Shown here: in pieces, positions 9,649 through 19,823 of the stretch | How positions within the stretch are numbered: the stretch's first letter is position 1 | Layout of the letters: every line of letters starts with the position of its first letter | Assembly (NCBI RefSeq): GCF_039729195.1 | Contig: NZ_CP155796.1 | Span: 4,092,001 to 4,156,000, forward strand | Length of the DNA stretch: 64,000 nt | Direction of reading: 5' to 3' | Source of the DNA: Mycobacterium sp. DL | GTDB taxonomy: Bacteria > Actinomycetota > Actinomycetes > Mycobacteriales > Mycobacteriaceae | Position numbers and translations under genes: made by a program | The notes under the pieces: model-generated | What the model saw: the letters and a program-made list of their open reading frames with translations, nothing else | Told to the model about the DNA's origin: nothing | The model's database searches: none

Positions 9649-10593
9649 TCATCGGGGAAACGAATCCGCGAAGAAGTCGAGCAGCGCGCGGCTGATGTCG
9701 TGCGGGCGCTCCTCGGTCAGCCAGTGGCCGGCCCCCTCGATCATCAGCTCGCGGTACTCACCGGAGACGACCTCGCGGGCGCGGTGCCGCGGGGTGTAGG
9801 CCAGCGTGGCGTCGGCGGTGCCGCCGATGAACAGCGCGGGCGCCTCGATCGTCGCGGCCGGTGGCTCGGCCGTCAGCTCCCAGTTGCGGTCGAAACAGCG
9901 GTACCAGTTCAGCGGGCCGGTGAACCCGTGGCGGGTGAACTCCTCGACGTAGACCCCGAAGTCGGCCGGGCTGAGCCAGTCCGGAAGGCCACCCGGCTCC
10001 GGGATGCGGTCGAGGAACCCCTGCGGCCCGGCCGCGCCGACCATCTCCTCGCCCGTCGTCGTCAGCGCGAACAACCGCCGGAACGTCGTCGCCGGATCCC
10101 GGTTGAGTTCGGCATCGGCGGGGCCCTGCTCCTGGAAGTACAGGATGTACATGAACCGGTCCCCGAAGACCTTGCGGAATGCCTGCGTCGTGGGCACCTT
10201 CGGACGCGGCACCGGAGGCAGGCTCAGGCCGGCGACCGCGGCGAAGCGGTCGGGGTGCAGCAGCGGCGCGGTCCACGCCACCACGGCGCCGAAGTCGTGG
10301 CCGACCAGCGCCGCGCGCTCGGCGCCGACGTCGTCGAGTAACCCGACGACGTCCGCGCTGAGGTCGGTGACGGCGTAGGCGTCGACATCTTCGGGGGTCT
10401 GCGAGCCGCCGTAGCCGCGCTGGTCGGGGGCCAGCACGTGATAGCCCGCCTCGGCCAGCGCCTGCACCTGATGTCGCCAGGTGAACGCCAGCTCAGGGAA
10501 CCCGTGGCAGAGCACCACCACGGGCGCGCCCGGCTCGCCTGCCTCGGTCACCCGCAGCGAAACCCCGTTCGTCTGCACCATCCGCGTCCGCAC
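9649..10593 (-). CDS. ephA: Epoxide hydrolase, alpha/beta-hydrolase fold (EphA-like)
   Basis: Cytosolic alpha/beta hydrolase of 314 residues. The oxyanion motif is HGFPE (residues 30-34) and the nucleophile elbow is GHDFGAV with Asp100; an aspartate nucleophile is typical of epoxide hydrolases rather than esterases. The histidine of the triad lies in GAGHWLTEERP near the C-terminus. It closely resembles remembered M. tuberculosis EphA, including FYILYFQE-like and FTGPLNWYR segments. GTG 10593 is the outermost start; ATG 10581 is a good alternative. Likely co-transcribed with lpqG. The natural substrate is not known. Confidence 0.9.
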   Translation of the reverse strand: MRTRMVQTNGVSLRVTEAGEPGAPVVVLCHGFPELAFTWRHQVQALAEAGYHVLAPDQRGYGGSQTPEDVDAYAVTDLSADVVGLLDDVGAERAALVGHDFGAVVAWTAPLLHPDRFAAVAGLSLPPVPRPKVPTTQAFRKVFGDRFMYILYFQEQGPADAELNRDPATTFRRLFALTTTGEEMVGAAGPQGFLDRIPEPGGLPDWLSPADFGVYVEEFTRHGFTGPLNWYRCFDRNWELTAEPPAATIEAPALFIGGTADATLAYTPRHRAREVVSGEYRELMIEGAGHWLTEERPHDISRALLDFFADSFPR

Positions 10594-10813
10594 GACCCCA
10601 TACTTTCGCCGAACGTGCCCGCAGTGTCGAGGTCACCGCAGAATCGTGACAGGGAATGCACGTTCGGTGCCCGAGCAACTCCGGGCTCAGGCCTGATGGT
10701 TCCCTCCGTGAACTCCGGGAACTGCCAGACGTTGGTCTAGCGGTAGCCTTGACTACTCCAGCTGTGCGTATTGGAAGGATTTGGCCGGCGGTGCGCTGTC
10801 GGCGTAGGTATCA
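10594..10813. other. Intergenic region between divergent ephA and ftsH
   Basis: This 220-bp gene-free stretch separates two divergent genes and must hold both promoters. A TTGACT hexamer at 10749-10754 is a candidate -35 for ftsH, but no convincing -10 follows at the usual spacing. No hairpin or palindrome of note was seen. Confidence 0.5.
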
Positions 10814-13177
10814 ATGAACCGAAAAAATGTGATCCGCACGCTCACGGTGATCGCCGTCGTGTTGCTGCTCGGGTGGTCCTTCTTCTATTTCAGCGACGAC
10901 ACCCGCGGGCACGAAGCTGTCCCCACGTCGGTCGCCATCGCACAGATCGAGGCCGACAACGTCAACGAAGCCCAGATCGACGACCGCGAACAGCAGGTGC
11001 GCCTCGAGCTGAAGAGCGGCAACGACGACACATCGGGCAACACCCAGATCATCAGCAAGTACCCCACGGGGTACGGGGTCACGCTGTTCGAGGCGCTGGA
11101 AGCCAAGAACGCGAAGGTCAACACCGTCGTCAACCAGAGCAGCATGCTCGGCACGCTGCTGATCTACATGCTGCCGCTGCTGCTGCTGGTCTTCCTCTTC
11201 GTGATGTTCTCCCGGATGCAGTCCGGTGGGCGGATGGGGTTCGGCTTCGGCAAGTCGAAGGCCAAACAGCTCTCCAAGGACATGCCGAAGACCACGTTCG
11301 CCGACGTCGCCGGCGTCGACGAAGCGGTCGAGGAGCTCTACGAGATCAAGGACTTCCTGCAGAACCCGACCCGCTATCAGGCGCTCGGCGCCAAGATCCC
11401 CAAGGGCGTGCTGCTCTACGGCCCTCCCGGCACCGGCAAGACGCTGCTGGCGCGCGCGGTCGCCGGTGAGGCCGGGGTTCCGTTCTTCACGATCTCCGGC
11501 TCGGATTTTGTCGAGATGTTCGTCGGTGTCGGCGCCTCCCGGGTGCGCGACATGTTCGAGCAGGCCAAGCAGAACAGCCCGTGCATCATCTTCGTCGACG
11601 AGATCGACGCGGTCGGTAGGCAGCGCGGCGCCGGTATGGGCGGCGGCCACGACGAACGCGAGCAGACGCTCAACCAGCTGCTCGTCGAGATGGACGGCTT
11701 CGGCGAACGCCAGGGCGTCATTCTGATCGCGGCCACCAACCGACCCGACATCCTCGATCCGGCGCTGTTGCGCCCGGGCCGCTTCGACCGACAGATCCCG
11801 GTGTCCAGCCCCGATCTCGCCGGCCGCCGCGCAGTGCTGAAGGTCCACTCGCAGGGCAAACCGATCGCCGAGGACGCCGATCTCGACGGCCTGGCCAAGC
11901 GCACGGTCGGCATGTCCGGTGCCGACCTGGCCAACGTCATCAACGAGGCTGCTCTACTCACGGCACGCGAGAACGGCACCGTCATCACCGGCGCGGCCCT
12001 CGAAGAGGCCGTCGACCGGGTCGTCGGTGGGCCGCGCCGCAAGGGCCGCATCATCAGCGAGCACGAGAAGAAGATCACCGCCTACCACGAGGGCGGGCAC
12101 ACGTTGGCGGCCTGGGCGATGCCCGACATCGAGCCGATCTACAAGGTGACGATCCTGGCCCGTGGACGCACCGGTGGACACGCCATGGCTGTCCCCGAGG
12201 ACGACAAGGGTCTGATGACGCGCTCGGAGATGATCGCGCGCCTGGTCTTCGCCATGGGCGGCCGCGCCGCCGAGGAACTCGTGTTCCGCGAGCCCACCAC
12301 CGGCGCGTCCTCTGACATCGACCAGGCCACCAAGATCGCCCGGGCGATGGTCACCGAGTACGGCATGAGCTCCAAGCTCGGTGCCGTCCGGTACGGCACC
12401 GAGCACGGCGACCCGTTCCTCGGCCGCACGATGGGCACCCAGGCCGACTACAGCCACGAGGTCGCCCAGATCATCGACGACGAGGTCCGCAAGCTCATCG
12501 AGGCCGCCCACACCGAGGCGTGGGAGATCCTGACCGAATACCGCGACGTCCTGGACATCCTGGCCGGCGAGTTGCTGGAGAAGGAGACGCTGCACCGCGT
12601 CGAACTGCAGGCGATCTTCGGTGACGTGAAGAAGCGGCCGCGTCTGACCATGTTCGACGACTTCGGTGGCCGGGTGCCGTCGGACAAGCCGCCCATCAAG
12701 ACGCCCGGTGAGCTGGCAATCGAGCGCGGCGAGCCGTGGCCCAAGCCGGTTCCCGAGCCCGCCTTCAAGACTGCGATCGCGCAGGCGTCGAAGGCGGCCG
12801 CCGAAGCGGCCCCCAAGAACGGCACGAACGGCGCGGGTGGCAACGGTGCGTCGGGCAACGGGCCGACGCAGCCCGATTACGGTGCGCCGGCCGGCTGGCA
12901 CGCGCCCGGATGGCCGCCGCCGCACGGGGCGCCACCGCAGCCGCAGCAGCAGCCGCAGCCTCAGGGGTACTGGTACCCCCCGCCCCCGCCGGCGGGATGG
13001 CAGGGCGGTCCGCAGACCCCGGCTCCGTACCCGGGTTATCCGCCGTATCAGCAGCCGTACCCGCAGCCGGGGCAACCCGGTCCAGAGGGCGGTGCGCCTG
13101 CGCCCGGCCCGAAGGGCGAGCCCGATCACGAGAGTGGCAAGCACAGAGATCGGGCTGATCCGCCGAACCGCGGTTAG
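10814..13177 (+). CDS. ftsH: ATP-dependent membrane zinc protease FtsH
   Basis: Hexameric AAA+ protease of the inner membrane that degrades misassembled membrane proteins and regulatory substrates. The 787-residue protein has a short cytosolic N-terminus, two membrane segments (about 10-28 and 110-130) flanking an extracytoplasmic domain, an AAA+ module with Walker A GPPGTGKT and Walker [11 protein letters not shown], the SRH arginine region, and the zinc-protease motif HEGGH. The C-terminus is an unusually long, low-complexity Pro/Gln/Gly/Tyr tail (about residues 690-787). It heads the long co-directional run into the folate genes, as in M. tuberculosis Rv3610c-Rv3609c. The tail probably mediates partner contacts, which is inference. 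Confidence 0.97.
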   Translation: MNRKNVIRTLTVIAVVLLLGWSFFYFSDDTRGHEAVPTSVAIAQIEADNVNEAQIDDREQQVRLELKSGNDDTSGNTQIISKYPTGYGVTLFEALEAKNAKVNTVVNQSSMLGTLLIYMLPLLLLVFLFVMFSRMQSGGRMGFGFGKSKAKQLSKDMPKTTFADVAGVDEAVEELYEIKDFLQNPTRYQALGAKIPKGVLLYGPPGTGKTLLARAVAGEAGVPFFTISGSDFVEMFVGVGASRVRDMFEQAKQNSPCIIFVDEIDAVGRQRGAGMGGGHDEREQTLNQLLVEMDGFGERQGVILIAATNRPDILDPALLRPGRFDRQIPVSSPDLAGRRAVLKVHSQGKPIAEDADLDGLAKRTVGMSGADLANVINEAALLTARENGTVITGAALEEAVDRVVGGPRRKGRIISEHEKKITAYHEGGHTLAAWAMPDIEPIYKVTILARGRTGGHAMAVPEDDKGLMTRSEMIARLVFAMGGRAAEELVFREPTTGASSDIDQATKIARAMVTEYGMSSKLGAVRYGTEHGDPFLGRTMGTQADYSHEVAQIIDDEVRKLIEAAHTEAWEILTEYRDVLDILAGELLEKETLHRVELQAIFGDVKKRPRLTMFDDFGGRVPSDKPPIKTPGELAIERGEPWPKPVPEPAFKTAIAQASKAAAEAAPKNGTNGAGGNGASGNGPTQPDYGAPAGWHAPGWPPPHGAPPQPQQQPQPQGYWYPPPPPAGWQGGPQTPAPYPGYPPYQQPYPQPGQPGPEGGAPAPGPKGEPDHESGKHRDRADPPNRG

Positions 13178-13208
13178 TCCCTGGCCGATATCCGAAACGG
13201 AGACTTCG

Positions 13209-13820
13209 ATGACGCGGTCGCACAACAATGATTCGGCCACGCTGACCAGCCATGAGTTCGATCAGGAGCGCGCCGAGCGGGCCGTTCGCGAGTTGCTGAT
13301 CGCGGTCGGTGAGGATCCCGACCGGCATGGTCTGGCGGACACACCGGCCCGGGTGGCCCGCGCATACCGCGAGATGTTCGCGGGCCTGTACACCGATCCG
13401 GATACCGTGCTGAACACCACCTTCGACGAACAGCACGACGAATTGGTGTTGGTCAAAGAGATCCCGATGTACTCCACCTGCGAGCACCACCTGGTGGCGT
13501 TCCACGGGGTGGCCCACGTCGGCTACATCCCGGGGATCGACGGCCGGGTCACCGGCCTGTCCAAGATCGCCCGCCTGGTGGATCTCTACGCCAAGCGGCC
13601 ACAGGTCCAGGAACGGCTGACCGCGCAGATCGCCGACGCGTTGATGCGCAAGCTCGACCCGCGCGGTGCCATCGTGGTGATCGAGGCCGAGCACCTGTGC
13701 ATGGCCATGCGGGGGGTGCGCAAGCCCGGTGCGACGACGACCACGTCCGCGGTGCGCGGACAGTTCAAGCACGACAACGCCTCTCGGGCCGAGGCTCTGG
13801 ATCTGATCCTGAGAAGGTGA
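13209..13820 (+). CDS. folE: GTP cyclohydrolase I
   Basis: First step of folate (and tetrahydropterin) synthesis: GTP to 7,8-dihydroneopterin triphosphate. The 203-residue protein has the zinc-binding cysteine and histidines in the block [13 protein letters not shown], the second cysteine in [17 protein letters not shown], and the family C-terminus [12 protein letters not shown] 13209 lies 31 bp after ftsH. It forms an operon with folP, folB and folK, the classic mycobacterial folate cluster. Confidence 0.97.
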   Translation: MTRSHNNDSATLTSHEFDQERAERAVRELLIAVGEDPDRHGLADTPARVARAYREMFAGLYTDPDTVLNTTFDEQHDELVLVKEIPMYSTCEHHLVAFHGVAHVGYIPGIDGRVTGLSKIARLVDLYAKRPQVQERLTAQIADALMRKLDPRGAIVVIEAEHLCMAMRGVRKPGATTTTSAVRGQFKHDNASRAEALDLILRR

Positions 13821-13876
13821 ATTTCGACCGGGGCGAGCGAAGCGACGGGGGATCTGCCGGCCATCAGACCCAGGCG

Positions 13877-14698
13877 GTGACGCACGTGAAGGTGATGGGG
13901 GTCGTCAACGTCACCGATGACTCGTTCTCCGACGGGGGCCTGTTCCTCGACCGCGATCGTGCGATCGCACATGGTGTCGAACTCGTCGCCCAAGGCGCCG
14001 CCATCGTCGACATCGGTGGTGAGTCGACGCGTCCGGGTGCCACCCGGGTGGCACCTGAGGTCGAGACGTCCCGGGTGCTTCCCGTCGTCAAAGAACTTGC
14101 CCAGCAAGGGATCACGATCAGCATCGACACCATGCACGCGGGTGTCGCGAGCGCGGCGCTGGAGAACGGCGCGACGCTCGTCAACGACGTGTCCGGTGGC
14201 AGGGCGGACCCGGACATGGCGAGAGTGGTCGCCGATGCCGGGGTGCCCTGGGTGTTGATGCACTGGCGGTCGGTGGGCAGTGACCGACCGCACGACGTGC
14301 CCGTCTACGGCGACGTGGTCGGGGAGGTCCGTGACGAACTGATGGCCGGCGTGGATGCCGCAGTGCGCGCCGGGGTGGACCCGGCCAAGTTGATCATCGA
14401 TCCCGGACTCGGATTCGCCAAGACCGCACAGCACAATTGGGCGCTGCTCAGTGCGCTGCCCGAGTTCGTCGCGACCGGGATCCCGATTCTGGTCGGTGCC
14501 TCCCGGAAACGGTTCCTGGGCTCTCTGCTGGCCGGGCCGGACGGCGATCCCAGGCCGCCGTCCGGTCGGGAGACGGCCACCGCGGTGATCTCGGCGCTGG
14601 CGGGGTGGCATCGGGTGTGGGGTGTCCGGGTGCACGACGTCCGTGCATCGGCAGACGCGCTCGCCGTGGTCACGGCGTGGCGCACGGCAGGGGGTTGA
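13877..14698 (+). CDS. folP: Dihydropteroate synthase
   Basis: Condenses 6-hydroxymethyl-7,8-dihydropterin pyrophosphate with p-aminobenzoate; this is the sulfonamide target. The 273-residue protein has both family signatures: GVVNVTDDSFSDGG with VDIGGESTRPGA near the N-terminus, and LIIDPGLGFAKT with GASRKRFLG further on. GTG 13877 puts the conserved VMGVVNVTDD strand right after the start, as in M. tuberculosis FolP1. A GTG at 13817 overlapping the folE stop would add an unconserved 20-residue leader. folB follows 3 bp after the stop. Confidence 0.95.
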   Translation: MTHVKVMGVVNVTDDSFSDGGLFLDRDRAIAHGVELVAQGAAIVDIGGESTRPGATRVAPEVETSRVLPVVKELAQQGITISIDTMHAGVASAALENGATLVNDVSGGRADPDMARVVADAGVPWVLMHWRSVGSDRPHDVPVYGDVVGEVRDELMAGVDAAVRAGVDPAKLIIDPGLGFAKTAQHNWALLSALPEFVATGIPILVGASRKRFLGSLLAGPDGDPRPPSGRETATAVISALAGWHRVWGVRVHDVRASADALAVVTAWRTAGG

Positions 14699-14701
14699 TC
14701 G

Positions 14702-15082
14702 GTGGCTGATCGAATCGAGTTGCGGGGGTTGAAGGTTCGTGGCAACCACGGTGTCTTCGAGCATGAGCGCCGCGACGGCCAGGACTTCATCGTGGACATC
14801 ACGGTATGGATCGACCTGGAGGCCGCGGCTGCCAGCGACGACCTCGCCGACACCATGGACTACGGCGCGCTGGCACAGCGCGCCGCCGCCGTCGTCGCCG
14901 GGCCGCCACGACAGCTGATCGAGACCGTCGCGGGGGAGATCGCCGACGACGTGATGGCCGACCAGCGGGTGCACGCTGTGGAGGTGGTGGTTCACAAGCC
15001 GGGCGCGCCCATCCCGCTGGAGTTCGCCGACGTCGCCGTGACGGCCCGCCGGTCACGCCGTGGCGGTAAGGGAGCCCCGTGA
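14702..15082 (+). CDS. folB: Dihydroneopterin aldolase
   Basis: Cleaves 7,8-dihydroneopterin to 6-hydroxymethyl-7,8-dihydropterin and glycolaldehyde. The 126-residue protein shows the family pattern: [24 protein letters not shown] with the catalytic Glu, [19 protein letters not shown], and [20 protein letters not shown]. The start is GTG. Its last four bases overlap the folK GTG, so folB and folK are translationally coupled. Confidence 0.96.
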   Translation: MADRIELRGLKVRGNHGVFEHERRDGQDFIVDITVWIDLEAAAASDDLADTMDYGALAQRAAAVVAGPPRQLIETVAGEIADDVMADQRVHAVEVVVHKPGAPIPLEFADVAVTARRSRRGGKGAP

Positions 15083-15606
15083 CGGCAGTGGTGTTGTCCA
15101 TCGGTTCGAACCTCGGTGACCGGTTGGCGCGGTTGCAGTCGGTGGTGGACGGCCTCGACGGCACGGTGGTGGCGGTGTCACCGGTGTACGAGACCGATGC
15201 ATGGGGTGGCGTCGATCAGGGACCCTTTCTCAATGCCGTTGTCCTCGGCGATGATCCGGAGTTGAATCCGCACGGTTGGCTGCGTCGCGCCCACCAGCTC
15301 GAGGATGCGGCGCAGCGGGTCCGGGCGCAGCGCTGGGGACCCAGGACGCTTGATGTGGACCTGGTCAGCTGCCGCGACTCCGACGGTGAGGTGACGGTGC
15401 ATGACGACGTCCTGACCCTGCCCCACCCGTACGCGCACGTCCGGGCGTTCGTGCTTGCGCCGTGGTTGGCAGTCGATCCGCAGGCCACGTTGACCGTCGC
15501 CGGCCGGGTGAGCAGCATCGCGCACCTCCTCGACGACGTGGACCCCGCGGAGCGCGCCGGGGTCCGGCTGACGGGGCAGGCGTTGCGCCTGGGCGACGGC
15601 AGTTGA
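15079..15606 (+). CDS. folK: 6-hydroxymethyl-7,8-dihydropterin pyrophosphokinase
   Basis: Transfers pyrophosphate from ATP to 6-hydroxymethyl-dihydropterin, making the FolP substrate. The 175-residue protein has the N-terminal [10 protein letters not shown], the [11 protein letters not shown] loop, and the signature [12 protein letters not shown] with the magnesium aspartates; [13 protein letters not shown] completes the family pattern. With folE, folP and folB it gives a complete pterin branch apart from the phosphatase step. Confidence 0.96.
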   Translation: MTAVVLSIGSNLGDRLARLQSVVDGLDGTVVAVSPVYETDAWGGVDQGPFLNAVVLGDDPELNPHGWLRRAHQLEDAAQRVRAQRWGPRTLDVDLVSCRDSDGEVTVHDDVLTLPHPYAHVRAFVLAPWLAVDPQATLTVAGRVSSIAHLLDDVDPAERAGVRLTGQALRLGDGS

Positions 15607-15613
15607 TCGGCTG

Positions 15614-16090
15614 ATGGGGCCGACCAGTAGGCGCGATCTGGTTGTCGCGGTGGCGGGCACCGCGGTGGTGGGGTATCTGCTGGTGCGCGCCACCTATCGG
15701 TACTTCCCGCCGATCACCGGGTGGACAGGGGTGTCGCTGCTGGGTGTCGCCGTTGCGCTCGCAGGTTGGGGGGTCTACGTCCGGGCCAGGATCGGTGAGG
15801 GCGCGATCGGGGTCGGTGCGGGCCGGCTGCATCCGATCGCGGTGGCGCGGTCGGTGCTGATCGCCAAGGCGTCGGCGTGGATGGGCAGTGTCGTGCTCGG
15901 GTGGTGGCTGGCCGTGGTGGTCTACCTGCTGCCGCGACGCAGCACGTTGCGGGTGGCCGCCGAGGACATGCCGGGCGCCGTGGTCGCCGGGTTGTGTGCG
16001 CTCGCGCTGGTCGTCGCGGCCCTCTGGTTACAGCATTGCTGCAGGTCGCCCGACGAGCCGCCGGAGAACGCCGATTCGGCGCCCGGCTGA
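15614..16090 (+). CDS. DUF3180 membrane protein (Rv3605c-like)
   Basis: Small membrane protein of 158 residues with four predicted hydrophobic segments (about 9-26, 38-56, 86-107 and 120-141). The pair around residues 67-95 holds the conserved GRLHPIAVARSVLIAKAS block typical of DUF3180. Its function is unknown. It is always found after folK in mycobacteria as far as I recall, and it starts 7 bp after folK here, so it is part of the folate operon. The C-terminus is short and acidic. Confidence 0.88.
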   Translation: MGPTSRRDLVVAVAGTAVVGYLLVRATYRYFPPITGWTGVSLLGVAVALAGWGVYVRARIGEGAIGVGAGRLHPIAVARSVLIAKASAWMGSVVLGWWLAVVVYLLPRRSTLRVAAEDMPGAVVAGLCALALVVAALWLQHCCRSPDEPPENADSAPG

Positions 16091-16168
16091 CCGAATTCGC
16101 CGGTCCACCCGCCGAATCGCCGTCCGGGGTCGACACGCTAGGTGACCTGTGGCGGGTACAGTCGGCCC

Positions 16169-17446
16169 ATGACCGATCCGACCCGCGGCGCGCGCATTCG
16201 GCGCGGCGCCCGTCGGCCGGGTTGGATCCTGATGACGGTGTTGCTGGTGCTTGCGATCGGGGCGAGTTCGGCGCTGGTTTTCACCAATCGTGTCGAGTTG
16301 CTGAAGCTTGCCGTCATCCTGGCGCTGTGGGCTGCGGTCGTGGCCGCGTTCGTGTCGGTGATCTACCGCAGGCAGAGCGACAGCGACCAGGCGAAGGTGC
16401 GGGATCTCAAGCTGGTGTACGATCTGCAGCTGGACCGTGAGATCTCGGCACGGCGGGAGTACGAGCTCGCCGTCGAGACCCAGTTGCGCCGCGAGCTCGC
16501 CTCGGAACTGCGCTCACAATCGTCCGACGAGGTGTCGGCGCTGCGAGCCGAATTGGCCGCGCTGCGGGCGAATCTGGAGTTCCTGTTCGACACCGACCTG
16601 TCCCATCGGCAGGCGATCGAAACCGACAGGACCAGCGGCCGGGTCTTCGGTGAATGGGCCGGCGCGGACACAGCGGGACGGGTCAGCAGCAGTCGGATCG
16701 ACACCGAAGAGGTCGACGAGGACGACGCCCACGCCCCCGACACCGAGGAGAGCCCGATCATCGACGTTCCGGCCGAACCGCATCCTCCCGAGGACGACCG
16801 GGTGTCGGCGGTCGACGACGCGGGGGGCGTCCACCGCAGGTTCTCCGAGCAGGCTCCGGGCAGGACCCATCGGGCCGACGAGGCGTCCGCACGTCAGCGC
16901 CCATCGCCGCCACCCCCGCCACCACCGCCGCCGCAGAGCGCCCCGCCCGAGCCGCACTACCCGTGGCTGCCCCCGCCTGCGCCGCGCCCGCGTGCGCCCG
17001 AACCGACACCGGCGACGACCAACTGGCAGCCGGCTCCTGCTGAGGGACAGTGGATTCCGCCCGGCGCGCCAGGCAGCAACTGGGTGGCGCCACCGAGAGC
17101 CAACGGCAGCGTGGAGGGCACCCACGACGAATACGTGGGCAGACGGCGGGCACCCGATGCCGGCTCACCGCCACCATCGTCGAGCCCACCGCCACCATCG
17201 TCGAGCCCACCGCCACCACCGCCGTCCGAACCGCCACTGCCGCCCGAACCGCCTCGCGGTAGGCACTACGGCGGCCCCCAGGAGAACCCCCAGGCGACGA
17301 CGCCCCCGCCCCCGCCCGCCGGCCAGGACGAGCCGGAGGATTCCGACGGCGGCGCCCACACCGGAGGACAGTCGGTCGCCGAGTTGATGGCGCGACTGCA
17401 GGCGTCGCCGTCCGGAGGCGGTGGACGCAGGCGTCGCGAGGATTGA
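16169..17446 (+). CDS. Proline-rich membrane protein, DUF6779 type (Rv3604c-like)
   Basis: 425-residue protein with no known enzyme domain. Residues about 17-62 form two transmembrane helices, a charged, probably coiled-coil region follows (about 70-145, rich in Glu/Arg/Leu), then a long acidic, Pro-rich low-complexity tail. ATG 16169 is used; a GTG at 16142 would add nine residues. In M. tuberculosis the equivalent gene lies between Rv3605c and Rv3603c, as here. The tail encodes two exact 21-bp repeats. The architecture resembles envelope scaffold proteins, but no function can be assigned. Confidence 0.8.
   Translation: MTDPTRGARIRRGARRPGWILMTVLLVLAIGASSALVFTNRVELLKLAVILALWAAVVAAFVSVIYRRQSDSDQAKVRDLKLVYDLQLDREISARREYELAVETQLRRELASELRSQSSDEVSALRAELAALRANLEFLFDTDLSHRQAIETDRTSGRVFGEWAGADTAGRVSSSRIDTEEVDEDDAHAPDTEESPIIDVPAEPHPPEDDRVSAVDDAGGVHRRFSEQAPGRTHRADEASARQRPSPPPPPPPPPQSAPPEPHYPWLPPPAPRPRAPEPTPATTNWQPAPAEGQWIPPGAPGSNWVAPPRANGSVEGTHDEYVGRRRAPDAGSPPPSSSPPPPSSSPPPPPPSEPPLPPEPPRGRHYGGPQENPQATTPPPPPAGQDEPEDSDGGAHTGGQSVAELMARLQASPSGGGGRRRRED
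17166..17217 (+). repeat. 21-bp tandem repeat within the proline-rich tail
   Basis: Unit CACCGCCACCATCGTCGAGCC occurs at 17166-17186 and 17187-17207 without change, with a partial third copy to 17217. It encodes a PPPSSSP-like heptad. The exactness suggests recent slippage, so copy number may vary between strains. Confidence 0.85.
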
Positions 17447-17523
17447 GCTAATGTCGTAGCGACCGTCCGGTACCCGCACTGCGGGACCGGAACGAACGAT
17501 CAGAATCTGCGAGGTCGCCTGCG

Positions 17524-18474
17524 ATGCTGCAGCCCCCCGCCGGCGGGAGCGCCCCGCACGACGGACTCCGTCCCGCCCGGCTCACGATCGGCGTGATCTC
17601 CGCCGGGCGCGTGGGCACCGCTCTCGGGCACGCACTGGAACGCGCAGAGCACGTCGTCGTCGGCTGCAGCGCGGTCTCTAATGCCTCCCGGCAGCGCGCC
17701 CAGCGATGGCTCCCCGACACCCCGGTGCTCCCGGTCGACGAGGTGGCCGGCCGGGCCGAGCTGCTGCTGCTGGCCGTTCCCGATGCTGAGTTGCCGGCGC
17801 TGGTGGCCGGTCTGGCCGCCACCGGGGCGGTGCGCGCGAACACCATTGTCGTGCACACTTCGGGCGCCAACGGGATCGGTGTGCTGGCGCCGTTGGCCGA
17901 GCAGGGATGCATCGCGCTGGCGATCCACCCGGCGATGACGTTCGCCGGGTCGGACGAGGACATCGACCGGCTGCGCGGCACGTGTTTCGGTATCACCGCC
18001 GCCGACGAGATCGGATACGCCGTGGCCCAGTCGCTGGTGCTCGAGATCGGTGGCGAGCCGTTCCGCGTCCGCGAGGACGCCCGCACCCTCTACCACGCGG
18101 CGTTGGCGCATTCGAGCAATCACGTCGTGACCCTGATGCTCGACGCGGTCGAGGCGCTGCGGACGGCACTGCAGGGCCAGGAGCTGCTGGGCCAGGAGCT
18201 CGTCGGTGACACACCCGGGGGGATCGCCGAGCGGATCATCGGCCCACTGGCCCGCGCGTCGCTGGACAACGCGCTGCAGCGCGGCCAGGCTGCTCTGACC
18301 GGTCCGGTGGCCCGTGGCGACGCCGCCGCCGTCGCGGGTCATCTTCAGGCGTTGACCGAGGTGAATCCTGATCTCGCGCAGGCGTACCGGATGAACTCGT
18401 GGCGCACGGCGCAACGTGCGAACGCCCCGGATGCGGTGTTCGAGGTGCTGACGGAAGCAGGACGGCCATGGTGA
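17524..18474 (+). CDS. Rossmann-fold DUF2520 protein (Rv3603c-like)
   Basis: 316-residue protein with an N-terminal NAD(P)-binding fold of the 6-phosphogluconate dehydrogenase/ketopantoate reductase superfamily ([19 protein letters not shown]) and a C-terminal helical DUF2520 domain ([20 protein letters not shown] onwards). The substrate is unknown. It overlaps panC by 7 bp, a pairing also seen in M. tuberculosis Rv3603c-panC, so a role in pantoate or CoA metabolism is plausible but is inference only. The start is ATG 17524 after a 77-bp gap containing no clear hairpin. Confidence 0.85.
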   Translation: MLQPPAGGSAPHDGLRPARLTIGVISAGRVGTALGHALERAEHVVVGCSAVSNASRQRAQRWLPDTPVLPVDEVAGRAELLLLAVPDAELPALVAGLAATGAVRANTIVVHTSGANGIGVLAPLAEQGCIALAIHPAMTFAGSDEDIDRLRGTCFGITAADEIGYAVAQSLVLEIGGEPFRVREDARTLYHAALAHSSNHVVTLMLDAVEALRTALQGQELLGQELVGDTPGGIAERIIGPLARASLDNALQRGQAALTGPVARGDAAAVAGHLQALTEVNPDLAQAYRMNSWRTAQRANAPDAVFEVLTEAGRPW

Positions 18475-19412
18475 CCCGCAACTCCCCGAAGTTCAGCGCC
18501 GGTCAGCTCAACGTGTTCTCGCGACCGCGCGAGGTATTCGAGGTGACCCGGGCGTTGCGGGCCACCGGGCGCCGCATCATGTTGGTACCGACGATGGGCG
18601 CCCTGCACGAGGGACATCTGACGTTGATCCGTGCCGCCAAACGGGTACAGGGTGCCGTCGTGGTGGTGTCGATCTTCGTCAACCCGTTGCAATTCGGCGC
18701 CGGTGAGGACCTCGACGCATATCCGCGCACCCTCGACGACGACCTGGCCGCGCTGCGCGCCGAGGGGGTCGAGATCGTGTTCACCCCGACGGCGGACGAC
18801 ATGTACCCCGACGGAGCCCGCACCACCGTGGTGCCGGGTGCGCTCGGCGCGGAACTCGAAGGGGCCTCGCGGCCAACACATTTTGCGGGGATGCTCACCG
18901 TGGTCCTGAAACTGCTCAACGCTGTGGCTCCGGACCGCGCCTTCTTCGGCGAGAAGGACTACCAGCAGTTGACGCTGATCCGGCAGATGGTCATCGACCT
19001 GAACCTCGACGTCGCGGTCGTCGGCGTGCCCATCGTGCGGGAGTCCGACGGCCTGGCGATGTCGTCGCGGAACCGCTACCTCGATCCCGACGAACGCGAG
19101 CAGGCGGGCGCACTGTCGGCGGCGTTGCTCGCGGGGAGGTACACGGCGTCGATGGGGGTGTCGGCCGCACTGGACGCTGCCCGGGCGGTGCTCGACGAGG
19201 TGCCCGCCCTGCAGGTCGACTACCTGGAGGTTCGTGACCCGATGCTGGGGCCGGCACCTGCGGAGGGAGCGGGCCGGATGCTGATTGCGGCCAGGCTCGG
19301 GCGTACCCGCCTCCTCGACAACATCGCGATCGACATCGGCGCGGCGGCCGGCATCGACGGTCATCCGCGCGTCGCGTCCACCGAGAGCCATGAATTGCCC
19401 TGGAGGAACTGA
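18468..19412 (+). CDS. panC: Pantothenate synthetase
   Basis: ATP-dependent condensation of pantoate with beta-alanine. The 314-residue protein has the nucleotide-binding [14 protein letters not shown] (HxGH-type motif), [12 protein letters not shown], the [17 protein letters not shown] block, and the KMSKS-like SSRNRYL. ATG 18468 overlaps the preceding gene's stop and matches the M. tuberculosis PanC length. The stop overlaps the panD ATG by 1 bp, so panC and panD are coupled. Confidence 0.97.
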   Translation: MVTRNSPKFSAGQLNVFSRPREVFEVTRALRATGRRIMLVPTMGALHEGHLTLIRAAKRVQGAVVVVSIFVNPLQFGAGEDLDAYPRTLDDDLAALRAEGVEIVFTPTADDMYPDGARTTVVPGALGAELEGASRPTHFAGMLTVVLKLLNAVAPDRAFFGEKDYQQLTLIRQMVIDLNLDVAVVGVPIVRESDGLAMSSRNRYLDPDEREQAGALSAALLAGRYTASMGVSAALDAARAVLDEVPALQVDYLEVRDPMLGPAPAEGAGRMLIAARLGRTRLLDNIAIDIGAAAGIDGHPRVASTESHELPWRN

Positions 19413-19819
19413 TGTTACGAACCATGCTGAAGTCGAAGATCCACCGCGCCACCGTCACTCAGGCCGATCTGCACTACGTCGGATCGGTGACTGTGGACGC
19501 CGACCTGATGGCTGCGGCCGATCTGCTCGAAGGTGAGCAGGTGACCATCGTCGACGTCGACAATGGCGCGCGATTGGTCACGTATGTGATCACCGGTGAG
19601 CCGGGTAGCGGTGTGATCGGGATCAACGGCGCCGCAGCGCATCTGATACATCCCGGCGATCTGGTGATTCTGATCGCCTACGGGACCATGGAGGATGCCG
19701 AAGCCCGGGCGTATCGGCCGCGGGTGGTTTTTGTCGACGCCGACAACAGGCAGATCGACCTCGGTGACGATCCCGCGCGGGTGCCTGCGGACGCCTCCGG
19801 CCTGATGTCGCCGAGGTGA
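19412..19819 (+). CDS. panD: Aspartate 1-decarboxylase
   Basis: Pyruvoyl enzyme that makes beta-alanine for pantothenate. The 135-residue proenzyme has the self-cleavage site Gly24-Ser25 (YVGS), with Ser25 becoming the pyruvoyl group. Further family marks are [26 protein letters not shown] and [10 protein letters not shown]. It lies between panC and coaX, completing a compact CoA-precursor cassette. PanD is a known target of pyrazinoic acid in M. tuberculosis (established knowledge). Confidence 0.97.
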   Translation: MLRTMLKSKIHRATVTQADLHYVGSVTVDADLMAAADLLEGEQVTIVDVDNGARLVTYVITGEPGSGVIGINGAAAHLIHPGDLVILIAYGTMEDAEARAYRPRVVFVDADNRQIDLGDDPARVPADASGLMSPR

Positions 19820-19823
19820 TGGC

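Noticed and set aside
11954..13240. 428-codon open frame on the minus strand opposite ftsH
   Set aside because: A shadow of ftsH: the protein is Arg/Leu/Val/Gly-rich low-complexity sequence with no family features, as expected for antisense frames in GC-rich coding DNA.
13822..13850. GGGGCGAGCGAAGCGACGGGG motif after folE
   Set aside because: Such GCGAGCGAAGCGAC strings are common in mycobacterial intergenic DNA; a single copy here supports no function.
13586..14995. 469-codon minus-strand open frame across folE, folP and folB
   Set aside because: It spans three clearly real genes, is His/Arg/Asp-rich with no recognisable domain, and has no promoter context.
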